NCBI GenBank assembly: GCA_030765525.1
Contig: JAVCCK010000027.1
Coordinates: 300,910-364,909 of the forward strand
DNA: 64,000 bases
Origin: Candidatus Lernaella stagnicola
GTDB lineage: Bacteria; Lernaellota; Lernaellaia; Lernaellales; Lernaellaceae
Direction: 5' to 3'
Part shown: piece after piece, positions 1 through 8,721 of the stretch
How the letters are laid out: each line of letters opens with the position of its first letter
How positions within the stretch are numbered: the stretch's first letter is position 1
Position numbers and translations under genes: made by a program
The notes under the pieces: model-generated
Told to the model about the DNA's origin: nothing
What the model saw: the letters and a program-made list of their open reading frames with translations, nothing else
Databases searched by the model: none

Positions 1-2
1 GG

Positions 3-902
3 CGGCATCCGCGGTGGGCGTCGATTCTGACTTCGCGCTCGTGTCCGTTCAACTGCAGCTTCTGCGCCCACGCGATGGGTCGCGGCTACCGCACGCGCAG
101 CGCGGAAAATGTCATGCGCGAGATCGATTGGCTTGTCGACCGCTACGGCATCGGCGAATTGCAGATTATCGACGACCTGTTCAACCTGGATCGCGAGCGC
201 ACCGCGGCCATCTGCCACGAGCTGCTCGACCGGCCGTACAAGCTGCACTTGGTATTCCCCAACGGCTTGCGCCTGGATCACCTCGACAATGAGTTGATCC
301 GCCTCATGCGCCGCGCCGGTTTCGACCGCCTGCTGGCGCCGATCGAAACCGCCTCGCCACGTCTGCAAAAGGCCGTGGGTAAAAACCTGAATATCGACAA
401 AGCGCTGGCCGCTATCCGTGAGATGTACCGGCTCGGGGTGTTCGTCCGCGTGACAACCATGCTCGGGTTTCCGACCGAAACCTACGAAGAGATGAAACAC
501 ACATACCGAACGGCTTTTTCTGTTCCCGCGCAGTGGGTCAGCATCAACCAAGTCATGCCGCTGCCCGGCTCGCAACTGGCCAGGGATTTCGACGCCGAGG
601 TGGCGAACGGCGATTGGCGATACGTCAATTTCGTGCGCACGACGATCAACCTGAGTACCGTGCCGCTGCGCAAAATCAATCGGCTCAAAAGAAAAGTGCT
701 TTACCGCATGCTGTTGCCGCACCGTATCTATCGGTTGCTCCGCGACCTACCCCGAAACAACCTGGCGTTTTATGTGAAAATATTTCTGCTCAAGCTTTTC
801 CAGCATACCGTAGTCAAGCATCCGGCAAAGAAGCTCGACGGCCGGTCGGTCGCCCCCCCTCAACCCATCGCGTTGGCTGCTGATCGTCGCCGAGCTCGAT
901 GA
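3..902 (+). CDS. Radical SAM enzyme, B12-binding/Elp3-like type, 5' truncated
   Basis: The window opens inside this gene: the frame is open from base 3 and no start is in view. The [4Fe-4S]-SAM motif CPFNCSFC (CxxxCxxC) lies at bases 42-65. It is followed by family-typical stretches IIDDLFNLDR, LLAPIETAS and MLGFPTET. In this family an N-terminal cobalamin-binding Rossmann domain normally precedes the cluster motif, so most of that domain would lie upstream of the window. The last ~90 residues are basic with a hydrophobic patch (IFLLKLF). An internal ATG at base 75 lies after the cysteines and cannot be the true start. The 3' end overlaps the convergent kinase gene by 89 bases. Substrate not predictable; family call is secure. 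Confidence 0.88.
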   Translation, partial: RHPRWASILTSRSCPFNCSFCAHAMGRGYRTRSAENVMREIDWLVDRYGIGELQIIDDLFNLDRERTAAICHELLDRPYKLHLVFPNGLRLDHLDNELIRLMRRAGFDRLLAPIETASPRLQKAVGKNLNIDKALAAIREMYRLGVFVRVTTMLGFPTETYEEMKHTYRTAFSVPAQWVSINQVMPLPGSQLARDFDAEVANGDWRYVNFVRTTINLSTVPLRKINRLKRKVLYRMLLPHRIYRLLRDLPRNNLAFYVKIFLLKLFQHTVVKHPAKKLDGRSVAPPQPIALAADRRRAR

Positions 903-1791
903 TCGCGTCGACCGCTTCGCAGCGGCGATCACCCAACACCTGCAAGCCGTGTACGCCCGTGAGCAACATGTAGGGACGAATGAACTCGACCACCTGCGCG
1001 TCGCTCATCCCCTCGCCTTTCTGCGCCCGCAGGCTCCGCTCCTGCTTGATCCGCCACTCGACGATTTTCGCCAAACTCGGCACACGCAGCAGCACCAGAA
1101 AATCGATCAAACCAAAAAGCGACTCGTAGCCGGCCAAGCGGTCGTTGATGATCCGTCCCCAGTGACCGTCCGGATCGCGCTCGCGCTCGAAGGCCAGCGC
1201 CTCGGGCACGTTTTGCTTCAAACGCGCCAACTCCTCATCCTCCAGACGCGACATACCCACACACCAACCTTCCAGAATGAACACGTCCGGCCGGCCCCGC
1301 ACGGTCGGCCATTGATCCGCCGGTAGAGGGTCACCCTTGCCTTGGTGCCGCGACTTATCGAACGCCGGGATCGGCGTGACGGCCGCCTCGTCCGCGGTGG
1401 CGAGATGGGCGATCGTCGCGGCGCCGAGCGCCACGTCGTGCGTGCCTGGGTTGCCGCGCGACACCTGATAGTAGGGGTTGTCCGGTTCCTGTTCCTGCAA
1501 GCGACGTCGTTGCGTCCAGGGTAAATAGATATCGTCGATCGACATCGGTACGACGCGCAGCCCCCGTTCTTCGAGGACGAATTGCAGGATCTTCGCCAGG
1601 GTCGACTTGCCGGACGCTTGGGAACCGCTGACGCCGACGGTGAGCATCCGGCCGGGCCGGTGTGTTTCCAGGATGCGCTCGGCCAGCGGCAGATGGAAGC
1701 GAAGGAACGCGTCGCTGAGGTCCGCGTCGATGCCCAGCTTCTCACGCTGAAAGCGCCGAAATGAGGCAAGCTGTGGGACGGTGTCGGTCAT
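814..1791 (-). CDS. P-loop kinase of the D-glycerate 3-kinase (GLYK) family
   Basis: A 325-residue soluble protein. Walker A is GSQASGKST (residues 56-64), in the TVGVSGSQASGKST context typical of plant/yeast-type glycerate 3-kinase and its bacterial relatives. Further family signatures are the SIDDIYLP stretch after the P-loop, SRGNPGTHD, and FILEGWCVG (Walker-B-like strand followed by a WC motif). Expected reaction: ATP-dependent phosphorylation of D-glycerate, linking glyoxylate/serine metabolism to glycolysis; other small-molecule substrates are possible in this family. It converges on the radical SAM gene with an 89-base 3' overlap, and the last ~30 residues, covered by that overlap, are low complexity. 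No operon partner is visible. Confidence 0.8.
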   Translation of the reverse strand: MTDTVPQLASFRRFQREKLGIDADLSDAFLRFHLPLAERILETHRPGRMLTVGVSGSQASGKSTLAKILQFVLEERGLRVVPMSIDDIYLPWTQRRRLQEQEPDNPYYQVSRGNPGTHDVALGAATIAHLATADEAAVTPIPAFDKSRHQGKGDPLPADQWPTVRGRPDVFILEGWCVGMSRLEDEELARLKQNVPEALAFERERDPDGHWGRIINDRLAGYESLFGLIDFLVLLRVPSLAKIVEWRIKQERSLRAQKGEGMSDAQVVEFIRPYMLLTGVHGLQVLGDRRCEAVDAIIELGDDQQPTRWVEGGRPTGRRASLPDA

Positions 1792-2035
1792 AGTGCGGAC
1801 GCCTCCTCGGTCTTTTCCATATCTTGATTATTACAACTTTCGCGCGGGCGGTCGCCCCCTCGAGGTCGAGCGGGCAGCCACTTGGTCTTCCTTCGCACAC
1901 GTGGGCGCGGATCCCCTGGATTCCAATGTAGTTTTCCAGCCCCACAGCGTCAAACCGCAAGTGGGATCGGCCTTTCTGTCGATTGCCTGTTTACATATGA
2001 GTATGGTATGTTCACGCCGACGGGAGGGTGTTGCC

Positions 2036-4324
2036 ATGGATAAGGTGCTTACCGCTTTTGTGTTTGTGTTATTTATCGCGACCGCAATGTTGATGACAGG
2101 TTGTTTAGACGACGACGACGATGATGACAACGACGATGCATCGCCCGACGATGACGATGATGACGACAACGACGACGATGATAATGACGATGATAATGAT
2201 GATGACGACGATGACGACGATGATGACGATGATGATGATGACGATGATGATGACGACGATGACGATGATGATAACGACGATGATGATAACAACGACGACG
2301 CCTTCGGACCGACCTTTCCAGTAACCCAAAACGGCGTAATGAGCGAAATGGTGGCCGGGGGCTGGTATTACCTCCACGACTTCGCCCATCTCGAGCAGTT
2401 CGGCGACTGCGCGCTGACGCTGCTGAGCCGGCGTGTCGTCATGGTTTGCGACGACGGCGCGAAAATCGAGGAGATCCTCGTCGCGCCCGCCGCCACCGAA
2501 GCCGACTTTGCGCAGGCGCCCGACCAGAGCGTCCACGTCGCATTTGTTGCCGGCCACGATGCCGACCTGTTTCACGTCGATAACGAAACCGGCGTATGGG
2601 ACGTGACGAGTATCCCCGGCAGCTACATGAACGGGGACGTCGATATCGCCGTGGGCGAAGACGGCGAGCCGCACATCGCGCGAATCGCCGGCACAACTGG
2701 TTATCAAACTGTGCTCGTCGTCAGCCGCCGCGACCAGGATGATTGGACGTCGGAGGAATTGAGCTCGATCGGCGGTTTCAGCTACGTGCCCAATATCGTG
2801 GTGGACGGCGACGGCTATGAACACGTGGTGTTCGAATACATCACCTCCAGTCGACCGCCGCAGATGTACGTCGGCTACGCCACGACGGCCTCGAAAAGCT
2901 GGCGGTTGTCTTTGTTGCCGAAACGCATGGTCGAAAGCAAAAACGCCTTGGAGGTCGACGCGTCGAACAACGTTCACTACGTCGGCACCGCCCGCTGGCT
3001 ACCGAATGTCGAGATGAACACCAACGACGGCGAAGGCTGGCAAACCGAAGTCGTAGCTGCCGGCGTCGGGTTCCAAAATACCGGCGCGACGATGGCCATC
3101 GCCGCCGACCAAAGCCGGCACGTTTCCTATTTCGCCGGCATCAACCTGCGCTACGCCTATGAAGACGGCGAGGACTGGTGCAACGAATCCATCGCGAACA
3201 GCTTGCCCGAAGTGCCGACACACATGATCGACACGGCCGACGGAACCCCCCGCGTTGCGTACAAAGTCTACGATGGCGACACGATCCACCTGGCGCGACG
3301 CACGGCCAAGGGCTGGCAGCGTACCACCCTGGCCCGCGACCGCTCCGCCCGCGGCAGACCCGACATCGCAGTCGACGCCGACGCCTTCGTTCACGTCGCG
3401 TTCACCAACGAGTTCACCGGCGATTTCGTTTACGCCACCAATCGCGGCGGCTCGTGGCTGCGCGAGGTGATCGACTCCGATCCGGACATGCCGCTCGAGC
3501 ACGCGATCGCTGCCGATGCCGCCGGTCGGCCCCATTTGGTTTACCTGGATGCCGCCGACGCCTTTCACTACCTGACAAAAGACGGCGACGTTTGGACCCG
3601 TGAAGTCATCGAACAGACAACCAACACCGGCCATGACCCCTCACTGGCCTTTGACGCCGAGGGACGATTGCACTTGCTGTTCGCGCGGCTGTACGGACGC
3701 GACGTGCAGTACGGCATCCGCGACCAAGGCTCCTGGACCTTCGAGCAGGTTACCGACGATACGGTCTACGCCATGGGCAAAGATCTGGCGCTCGACGCCG
3801 AAGGTTACGCCCACATCGTGGAGCGCGACTCCTTCGGTAGCCGCATCCTCTACCTGCACAACCGCGACGGCGATTGGACGATGGAGGAAGTGGTCGCCGA
3901 TCTCGGTTCCACGAACAGCCGCGTGCAAATCGGGGTGGACGCATCCTTCGCGCCGACCATCGTTTACTACGGCCTGTATCCCGACGGATTGATGCTGGCG
4001 GAAAAAGACGGCGACGTCTGGGGGACCTGGGAAATCGACGACGACGGCGAATACAACTTCGCCCTGGCCCTCGACGGCGACGGGAACCGGCACCTCGCCT
4101 ATGCCACCTGGGATGCCAACTCCTTCCGCTACACCACCGATGCCGGCGGTTCATGGTCGCACACGGATTTCGAACCCTTCAACATCACCTGGGCTTATGC
4201 CGGCGAAAACTGGGTCGATATGGTGCTGGGAAGCGACCAACAGGTCCACGTTGTCTACTACATTCACGGCGCCATTTGGCACGCGGCGTTCGCGCAAGGC
4301 TCAGTCGTCGCCGGGAACAAGTAA
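2036..4324 (+). CDS. Secreted lipoprotein: Asp/Asn-rich linker plus beta-propeller-like repeats
   Basis: The start chosen is ATG 2036, which has GGGAGG a short distance upstream and gives a clean lipoprotein signal ending LMTGC (Cys23). The same frame is open further upstream to 1781, but that would bury the signal peptide. After the lipobox comes about 65 residues of almost pure Asp with Asn. The rest (~650 residues) consists of repeats of about 45-50 residues built on a pattern like xxDADGxxHVAFxxx...YATxxGGSWxxExI, resembling BNR/Asp-box or YVTN-type beta-propellers; eight or more copies can be seen by eye. Probably anchored in the outer membrane and surface exposed. Ligand unknown. Its 3' end overlaps the convergent DUF255 gene by 24 bases. 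Confidence 0.8.
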   Translation: MDKVLTAFVFVLFIATAMLMTGCLDDDDDDDNDDASPDDDDDDDNDDDDNDDDNDDDDDDDDDDDDDDDDDDDDDDDDDNDDDDNNDDAFGPTFPVTQNGVMSEMVAGGWYYLHDFAHLEQFGDCALTLLSRRVVMVCDDGAKIEEILVAPAATEADFAQAPDQSVHVAFVAGHDADLFHVDNETGVWDVTSIPGSYMNGDVDIAVGEDGEPHIARIAGTTGYQTVLVVSRRDQDDWTSEELSSIGGFSYVPNIVVDGDGYEHVVFEYITSSRPPQMYVGYATTASKSWRLSLLPKRMVESKNALEVDASNNVHYVGTARWLPNVEMNTNDGEGWQTEVVAAGVGFQNTGATMAIAADQSRHVSYFAGINLRYAYEDGEDWCNESIANSLPEVPTHMIDTADGTPRVAYKVYDGDTIHLARRTAKGWQRTTLARDRSARGRPDIAVDADAFVHVAFTNEFTGDFVYATNRGGSWLREVIDSDPDMPLEHAIAADAAGRPHLVYLDAADAFHYLTKDGDVWTREVIEQTTNTGHDPSLAFDAEGRLHLLFARLYGRDVQYGIRDQGSWTFEQVTDDTVYAMGKDLALDAEGYAHIVERDSFGSRILYLHNRDGDWTMEEVVADLGSTNSRVQIGVDASFAPTIVYYGLYPDGLMLAEKDGDVWGTWEIDDDGEYNFALALDGDGNRHLAYATWDANSFRYTTDAGGSWSHTDFEPFNITWAYAGENWVDMVLGSDQQVHVVYYIHGAIWHAAFAQGSVVAGNK

Positions 4325-6538
4325 CGCCGCCAAGCGCTCCGGGTCGGTCGTGGGTTTCTTGCACACGTACTTCTCACAGACGTACGCCGCCGCGCTGCCG
4401 TTTACCAAACCGTAGTCTCGAACGTACGGGGCGAGGTCGGCAATCGCCGGCGCCTCGTCGTCAGTCGGGCGAAACACCACGACCATCGCCGGTTGATACA
4501 CCTTCCGCGCGGCCTGCAACAACGCCTTGGTGTCCGCCGCTCCTTCGCGGCCCGCAATCACAACTTCAAACGAGGGCCCGTAGGCGAAATCAACGGCGCT
4601 GAGAAAGTGCGTGAACTCCCCCGGTGTGCGCTTCACCGAAGATGCGAAGGCGTCGATGGTCTCGGCCGCAACCGCTTCGAGCTTGGCGTCGCCGGTCAAG
4701 CGGGCCAGCTTCACGAGCACGAACAGTGCCACGGAATTACCGGCCGGTAGCGCGCCGTCGTTGAGATCCTTGCGACGCACGAGCAGCGACTCGGCATCAT
4801 CGGCGCTAAAAAAGAACCCGCCGTTTTCGGCGTCGTGGAAATGCGCCATGATGTGGCCGGTCAATTCCAAGGCGCGTTGCAAGTACGCCGTATTGAACGT
4901 GGCTTCATACAATTCGAGCAGCCCCCAGGCATAAAACGCGTAGTCGTCCAGAAAGCCGGGGATGTCGGCTTCGCCGTCCCGATAACGGTGCCGCAGGCGG
5001 CCGTCCGGTTCGCTAAGCTTCGCCTCGATAAACGCCGCGGCCCGCCGGGCGGTGTCGGTCAGTTCCGGCTCATCCAAAACCTGACCGCCGCGCGCGAAGG
5101 CGGCGATCATCAGCCCGTTCCAATCGGTGAGCACCTTGTCGTCCAAATGGGGCCGCACGCGCTTGGCCCGCGCCGCAAACAGCCGCTTACGAATGCGTTC
5201 CATGCGGGCTTCCAACTCCGCGTGATCGAGCCCGGTGCGCTTCTCAATTTCCTCCCGGTGGAAGGGCTGGTGCAGAATGTTCGTGCCCGTGGGACCGCCG
5301 GCGGCCTCGTCCACAAAATTCCCGCCGGGCCGCGCGCCGAATACTTCGGCGGCGAACGTGGCGTCTTCCTCGCCTAAAATCTCCTGCAATTCCGAGTGGG
5401 TAAACACGTAGAACTTGCCCTCTTCCCCCTCGCTGTCGGCGTCCTCGGCGCTATAGAAACCGCCGTCGGGCGAGCTGAGGTCACGCCGCACGTACGCGAA
5501 AATTTCCCGCGCCGTTTGCGCGAAATCCGCGCGGCCGGTCGCCTGATACGCCTCAAGATAGGTCGGGGCCAACAAGGCCTGGTCGTAGAGCATTTTCTCA
5601 AAATGCGGCACCAACCACTGGCGGTCGGTCGAATAACGATGAAAGCCGAAACCCACTTGATCGAACAAGCCGCCGGCGCGCATTGCTGACAGCGTTTTAT
5701 CTACGATTTCAAGCGATTGAGCATTTCCAGTGCGCCGCCAATGGCGCAGCAAAAACGTGTATTTGTGGGGTGTGGGGAACTTCGGCCGATCACCGAATCC
5801 TCCGTGGAGGGTGTCGAAACGTTCCCACAGCACCCGCGCGCTCGCTTCGAAATGCCGCCGATCGAGTATCTCCGTGCCGTCAGATTGCCCAACCGCCGTC
5901 GCGCTTTGCAGATGAACGACGATTTTCTCCGCAGCCTCGTCGGCCTTCTCCCGCTCGTTACGCCACAGGTCGACGATACGTGGGATCAACTCGATCATCC
6001 CCAAGCGCCCGTAACGGTTTGCCTTGGGTATGTAAGTGGCTGCAAAAAAAGGCTTTTTATCCGGCGTCATGATGATCGTCAACGGCCAACCGCCGGAGCC
6101 GGTCATCATTTGGCAGGCGGTCATATAGAGGTCGTCGATATCCGGCCGCTCCTCGCGGTCAACCTTGATATTGATGAAAGCCTCGTTCATCAGCGCCGCG
6201 ACCTGCTCGTCTTCAAATGACTCGTGCGCCATCACGTGACACCAGTGGCAGGTCGAATAGCCGATGGAAAGAAAGACCGGCTTGTCCTCGGCACGAGCGC
6301 GGGCGAACGCCTCCTCGCCCCAGGGGTACCAATCCACCGGATTCTCCGCATGTTGCTGCAAATAGGGGCTTTTTTCATCCGCCAGGCGGTTTTTTACTTT
6401 TCGTTGGAGCTTTTTTTCGTCCATTTCGGTATCCGTTTCCGCAGCTTCGGAAGCTTTTTTCGCGATTAACAGCCCGCCAAGGATCGCCACAATGACAAAT
6501 ACCCCGAGAAGACCGCTCACGATTTTTTTTCTGTTCAT
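4301..6538 (-). CDS. DUF255 / YyaL (SSP411-like) thioredoxin-domain protein with N-terminal membrane anchor
   Basis: 745 residues. Residues 5-25 form a hydrophobic anchor. The Spermatogenesis-associated-protein-20/YyaL core follows: [24 protein letters not shown], a thioredoxin-like fold with CHWC at residues 97-100 in [14 protein letters not shown], then [23 protein letters not shown]. The C-terminal half is the (alpha/alpha)6 barrel region ([27 protein letters not shown]). Many homologues are cytoplasmic and lack an anchor, so the TM segment implies a periplasmic, membrane-tethered form. Biochemical role of the family is poorly defined (redox or sugar-processing proposals). It lies 83 bases downstream of the sigma/anti-sigma pair on the same strand, so it may be co-regulated. 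Confidence 0.85.
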   Translation of the reverse strand: MNRKKIVSGLLGVFVIVAILGGLLIAKKASEAAETDTEMDEKKLQRKVKNRLADEKSPYLQQHAENPVDWYPWGEEAFARARAEDKPVFLSIGYSTCHWCHVMAHESFEDEQVAALMNEAFINIKVDREERPDIDDLYMTACQMMTGSGGWPLTIIMTPDKKPFFAATYIPKANRYGRLGMIELIPRIVDLWRNEREKADEAAEKIVVHLQSATAVGQSDGTEILDRRHFEASARVLWERFDTLHGGFGDRPKFPTPHKYTFLLRHWRRTGNAQSLEIVDKTLSAMRAGGLFDQVGFGFHRYSTDRQWLVPHFEKMLYDQALLAPTYLEAYQATGRADFAQTAREIFAYVRRDLSSPDGGFYSAEDADSEGEEGKFYVFTHSELQEILGEEDATFAAEVFGARPGGNFVDEAAGGPTGTNILHQPFHREEIEKRTGLDHAELEARMERIRKRLFAARAKRVRPHLDDKVLTDWNGLMIAAFARGGQVLDEPELTDTARRAAAFIEAKLSEPDGRLRHRYRDGEADIPGFLDDYAFYAWGLLELYEATFNTAYLQRALELTGHIMAHFHDAENGGFFFSADDAESLLVRRKDLNDGALPAGNSVALFVLVKLARLTGDAKLEAVAAETIDAFASSVKRTPGEFTHFLSAVDFAYGPSFEVVIAGREGAADTKALLQAARKVYQPAMVVVFRPTDDEAPAIADLAPYVRDYGLVNGSAAAYVCEKYVCKKPTTDPERLAALLVPGDD

Positions 6539-6560
6539 TTTTTTCTCTGAGTAAAACTAA

Positions 6561-6592
6561 GAACCCGCGCCGGCCGGAGCAAGCACGGGTTC
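6561..6592 (-). terminator. Inverted repeat between anti-sigma and DUF255 genes, possible weak terminator or attenuator
   Basis: GAACCCG (6561-6567) and CGGGTTC (6586-6592) form a perfect 7-bp stem around an 18-base GC-rich loop. Read on the minus strand the stem is followed by TTAGTTTTAC, a poor T tract. It could partly uncouple DUF255 transcription from the sigma operon. Confidence 0.3.
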
Positions 6593-6621
6593 GAAAAGAA
6601 AATTCTTCCTAATGGGGACTT

Positions 6622-6879
6622 TTATTTTTCTTGTTGAACGGCAATCTCAATACTTTTCCGGGCTTGATCCGACAAGCAAGGACCCTCGTGGCCGTTATCG
6701 GAAATGTGTTCATCCATGTGCGACACAATCGTATGCAAGTCGTGCAACTGCTTGTCACACTCGACGCACGGAGGACAAATTAATTCATGTATTTTCAATG
6801 AAATACGCTCCATAAGAGTGAGCGGTCTTTCCATTCCTTCGGATACAAGTTCCGAAGCTCTACGACACGAAATCCACAT
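6622..6879 (-). CDS. Zinc-finger anti-sigma factor-like protein
   Basis: 85 residues. The N-terminal pattern CRRASELVSEGMERPLTLMER followed by HELICPPC (HxxxCxxC) is that of the zf-HC2 / ZAS anti-sigma domain, whose Zn-bound helix bundle holds an ECF sigma factor. No transmembrane segment, so it would be a soluble anti-sigma. The gene begins 9 bases after the sigma gene stop; its GAGGGG ribosome site overlaps the end of the sigma gene, implying translational coupling. The C-terminal 40 residues contain several His and Cys (HDLHTIVSHMDEH, GPC) that might add redox or metal sensing; that part is inference. Confidence 0.8.
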   Translation of the reverse strand: MWISCRRASELVSEGMERPLTLMERISLKIHELICPPCVECDKQLHDLHTIVSHMDEHISDNGHEGPCLSDQARKSIEIAVQQEK

Positions 6880-6888
6880 AGTATCCCC

Positions 6889-7470
6889 TCATACATTGTC
6901 CCTACCGAACCAGTTTTTCTCTAGACACCGGCGCAAGCCCATTCGCGCGCGGTGCAACCGAACCCATAGGTTATTCGGCGTAATATTCATTACCTTACAG
7001 ATTTCTTCACTGGATAACCCGTCCACTTCCCGCAAAACGTAAGCTTGGGCCGTTTCTTTCGGCAGACCTTCCAGGCAGCTCTGAAGCGTTTCCCAGAACT
7101 GCTTTTGGTTGATCACTTCCATGGGATCGGTGTCCCATTTTTGCGGCCCGTCCGCCCAATGGCCGTCGGAGCGGAACTCGCCCTCGAGCGTCACGTCGGT
7201 ACCCAACTCCTCCACGAGGGCGCGCTCGCGGTAGATTTTGCGCAGGTGATCGATGATCTTGTGCTTCAAAATCCCGACCAGCCAGGTGCGTTCGGAGGAT
7301 TTTCCCGAGAAATTTTCACGACTTTTAAGCGCTGCGATGAAGGTTTCCTGCACGAGTTCTTCGGCGGTGTCCGGGTTGCCCAGTCGATACATGGCGTACC
7401 GGTACAGGTAGTTGCCGTATTGATCCAACCATCCAGAAGGATCGGTCATCGGCACAGGACTCTCGGTCAC
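6889..7470 (-). CDS. ECF-type sigma-70 family RNA polymerase sigma factor
   Basis: Start chosen at GTG 7470, which has GAAGAGAGG just upstream; the frame also stays open to 7548 but the added residues do not look like sigma sequence. About 193 residues. Region 2 is seen in YRYAMYRLGNPDTAEELVQETFIAALKSRENF and region 2.4 in RTWLVGILKHKIIDHLRK. Region 4 is LPKETAQAYVLREVDGLSSEEICKVMNITPNNLWVRLHRARMGLRRCLEKNWF. The acidic linker and the CLEKNWFG ending match the ECF subgroup usually paired with a small zinc anti-sigma, as here. Targets unknown; DUF255 downstream is a candidate. Confidence 0.9.
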   Translation of the reverse strand: MTESPVPMTDPSGWLDQYGNYLYRYAMYRLGNPDTAEELVQETFIAALKSRENFSGKSSERTWLVGILKHKIIDHLRKIYRERALVEELGTDVTLEGEFRSDGHWADGPQKWDTDPMEVINQKQFWETLQSCLEGLPKETAQAYVLREVDGLSSEEICKVMNITPNNLWVRLHRARMGLRRCLEKNWFGRDNV

Positions 7471-7666
7471 GTTGCCCTCTCTTCCGTAAAACGGTGCAGC
7501 ACTGTTGTTGGGTAAATAATAGATAAGTCGCCACGGACCCGTTTTCAAGGAAAAACGCGCGGCGATGACTTGGCTGACTCGCGCTGAAGAAAAATGAGGT
7601 TAGCCGATCGCAGAGCGATTCCGGGCCGAAAACCCGCTGTGTGTGCTTACGATACTGACCGGCAAC

Positions 7667-8704
7667 CTAACCGAATATCGCCTCGATGTTGACGTGTTTC
7701 TTCACCAGTTCGCAGACGATGTCCATTTTCGGCTTGTCTTCGATCGTCAGCAAGGCTTCGACCTGCTCGATCTTTTGCACGGTCGTGAAGGTGTCCCACG
7801 GTACCAGCAACACCGGCACCTTGGCTTCGGACGCCTTGGCCAGGATGTTGCCCGGCGGCAGCAGGTTGTTGGTCAACACGATGCACGAAGTGCCCGACGC
7901 GATCGCTGCCAGAATCATATCGCTGCGGTCGCCACTGGTGATGATCAGCTTGTTGCTCTTCTCAAACGACGGATGCCCCACCGCCGAGGATACGCTCATC
8001 GCGCCCAGGAAAATATGCTTGACGACATTGTTGATGCCGTCTTCACCGGCCACCACGCGGGCGAAAAGACGCTCGACCAAAAAACGCACCGGCAGGGTTT
8101 CCAGTTCCTCACTGCGGGGGATGATGCCCAGGATCGGCAGACCCGTTTGATCCAGTTCCTCTCGGTAGGTCGCTTCGAAATCCTCGAGGTCGGCAACGCG
8201 GTTGATCACGAAACCGGCCAACCGAGCGCCTTCGTCGTTAATGTAATTCTTGTAGAAATGGATTTCGTCCAGCACCGACGCTTCCCCGCCGCCGAGCACC
8301 AACACCAGCGGGGCGTCGGCGAATTTGGCCAGGCTGATGGCGTCCAAGTGAACCGACGAGCCGAACGCCAGGTTGACCCCCGCTTCGACGAACGCCGTGT
8401 CGCGGTCGCCGCCGACGGCCTGAATCATTTCCTGCACCTTGGCTTCGGTGGCGGAGCGGTCGTACATATAACGCAGCTTGCCGTGCTCGAAGCCGATGGT
8501 GATATCCTCGGGCTTGGCTTCCATCTTCCACATCTGTGCAAAGAGCGCGGCGTCATGGTCCCACAACCGCTTCTTGCGATACAGCAATCTATCGCCGATG
8601 GGTTTGACGTAGCCGCTCGAGCCGCCCATCACTTGGGCCAAGCCGACGATCAGGCTGGTCTTGCCGGCGCTTTTTCCAGTTGAAGCAACGACGAGCTTTT
8701 TCAT
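7667..8704 (-). CDS. Phosphotransacetylase-like protein with BioD-like P-loop and DRTGG domains
   Basis: 345 residues. The N-terminal domain is a dethiobiotin-synthetase-like P-loop ATPase (Walker A in ASTGKSAGKTS, then GYVKPIGDR). The C-terminal ~110 residues are a DRTGG domain (GDRSDMILAAI...GTSCIVLTNNLLPPGNIL). This pair makes up the N-terminal half of the long (PtaII-type) phosphate acetyltransferases, where it acts as a regulatory module; the catalytic PTA domain is absent here. It is the last gene of the operon, 17 bases after the ADP-forming acyl-CoA synthetase, so a role in sensing or controlling acyl-CoA/acyl-phosphate flux is likely but inferred. Confidence 0.85.
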   Translation of the reverse strand: MKKLVVASTGKSAGKTSLIVGLAQVMGGSSGYVKPIGDRLLYRKKRLWDHDAALFAQMWKMEAKPEDITIGFEHGKLRYMYDRSATEAKVQEMIQAVGGDRDTAFVEAGVNLAFGSSVHLDAISLAKFADAPLVLVLGGGEASVLDEIHFYKNYINDEGARLAGFVINRVADLEDFEATYREELDQTGLPILGIIPRSEELETLPVRFLVERLFARVVAGEDGINNVVKHIFLGAMSVSSAVGHPSFEKSNKLIITSGDRSDMILAAIASGTSCIVLTNNLLPPGNILAKASEAKVPVLLVPWDTFTTVQKIEQVEALLTIEDKPKMDIVCELVKKHVNIEAIFG

Positions 8705-8721
8705 CTTCAGGCTCCTTTAGA

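Noticed and set aside
1781-2035. N-terminal extension of the Asp-rich lipoprotein to 1781
   Set aside because: It would place 85 non-conserved residues ahead of a perfect lipoprotein signal that has its own ribosome site.
2105-2977. Long minus-strand frames opposite the Asp-rich lipoprotein, and Ser- or Val/Ile-rich frames over other Asp runs
   Set aside because: They are the antisense of GAC/GAT repeats; no ribosome sites, no family likeness, and the sense frame has a full lipoprotein structure.
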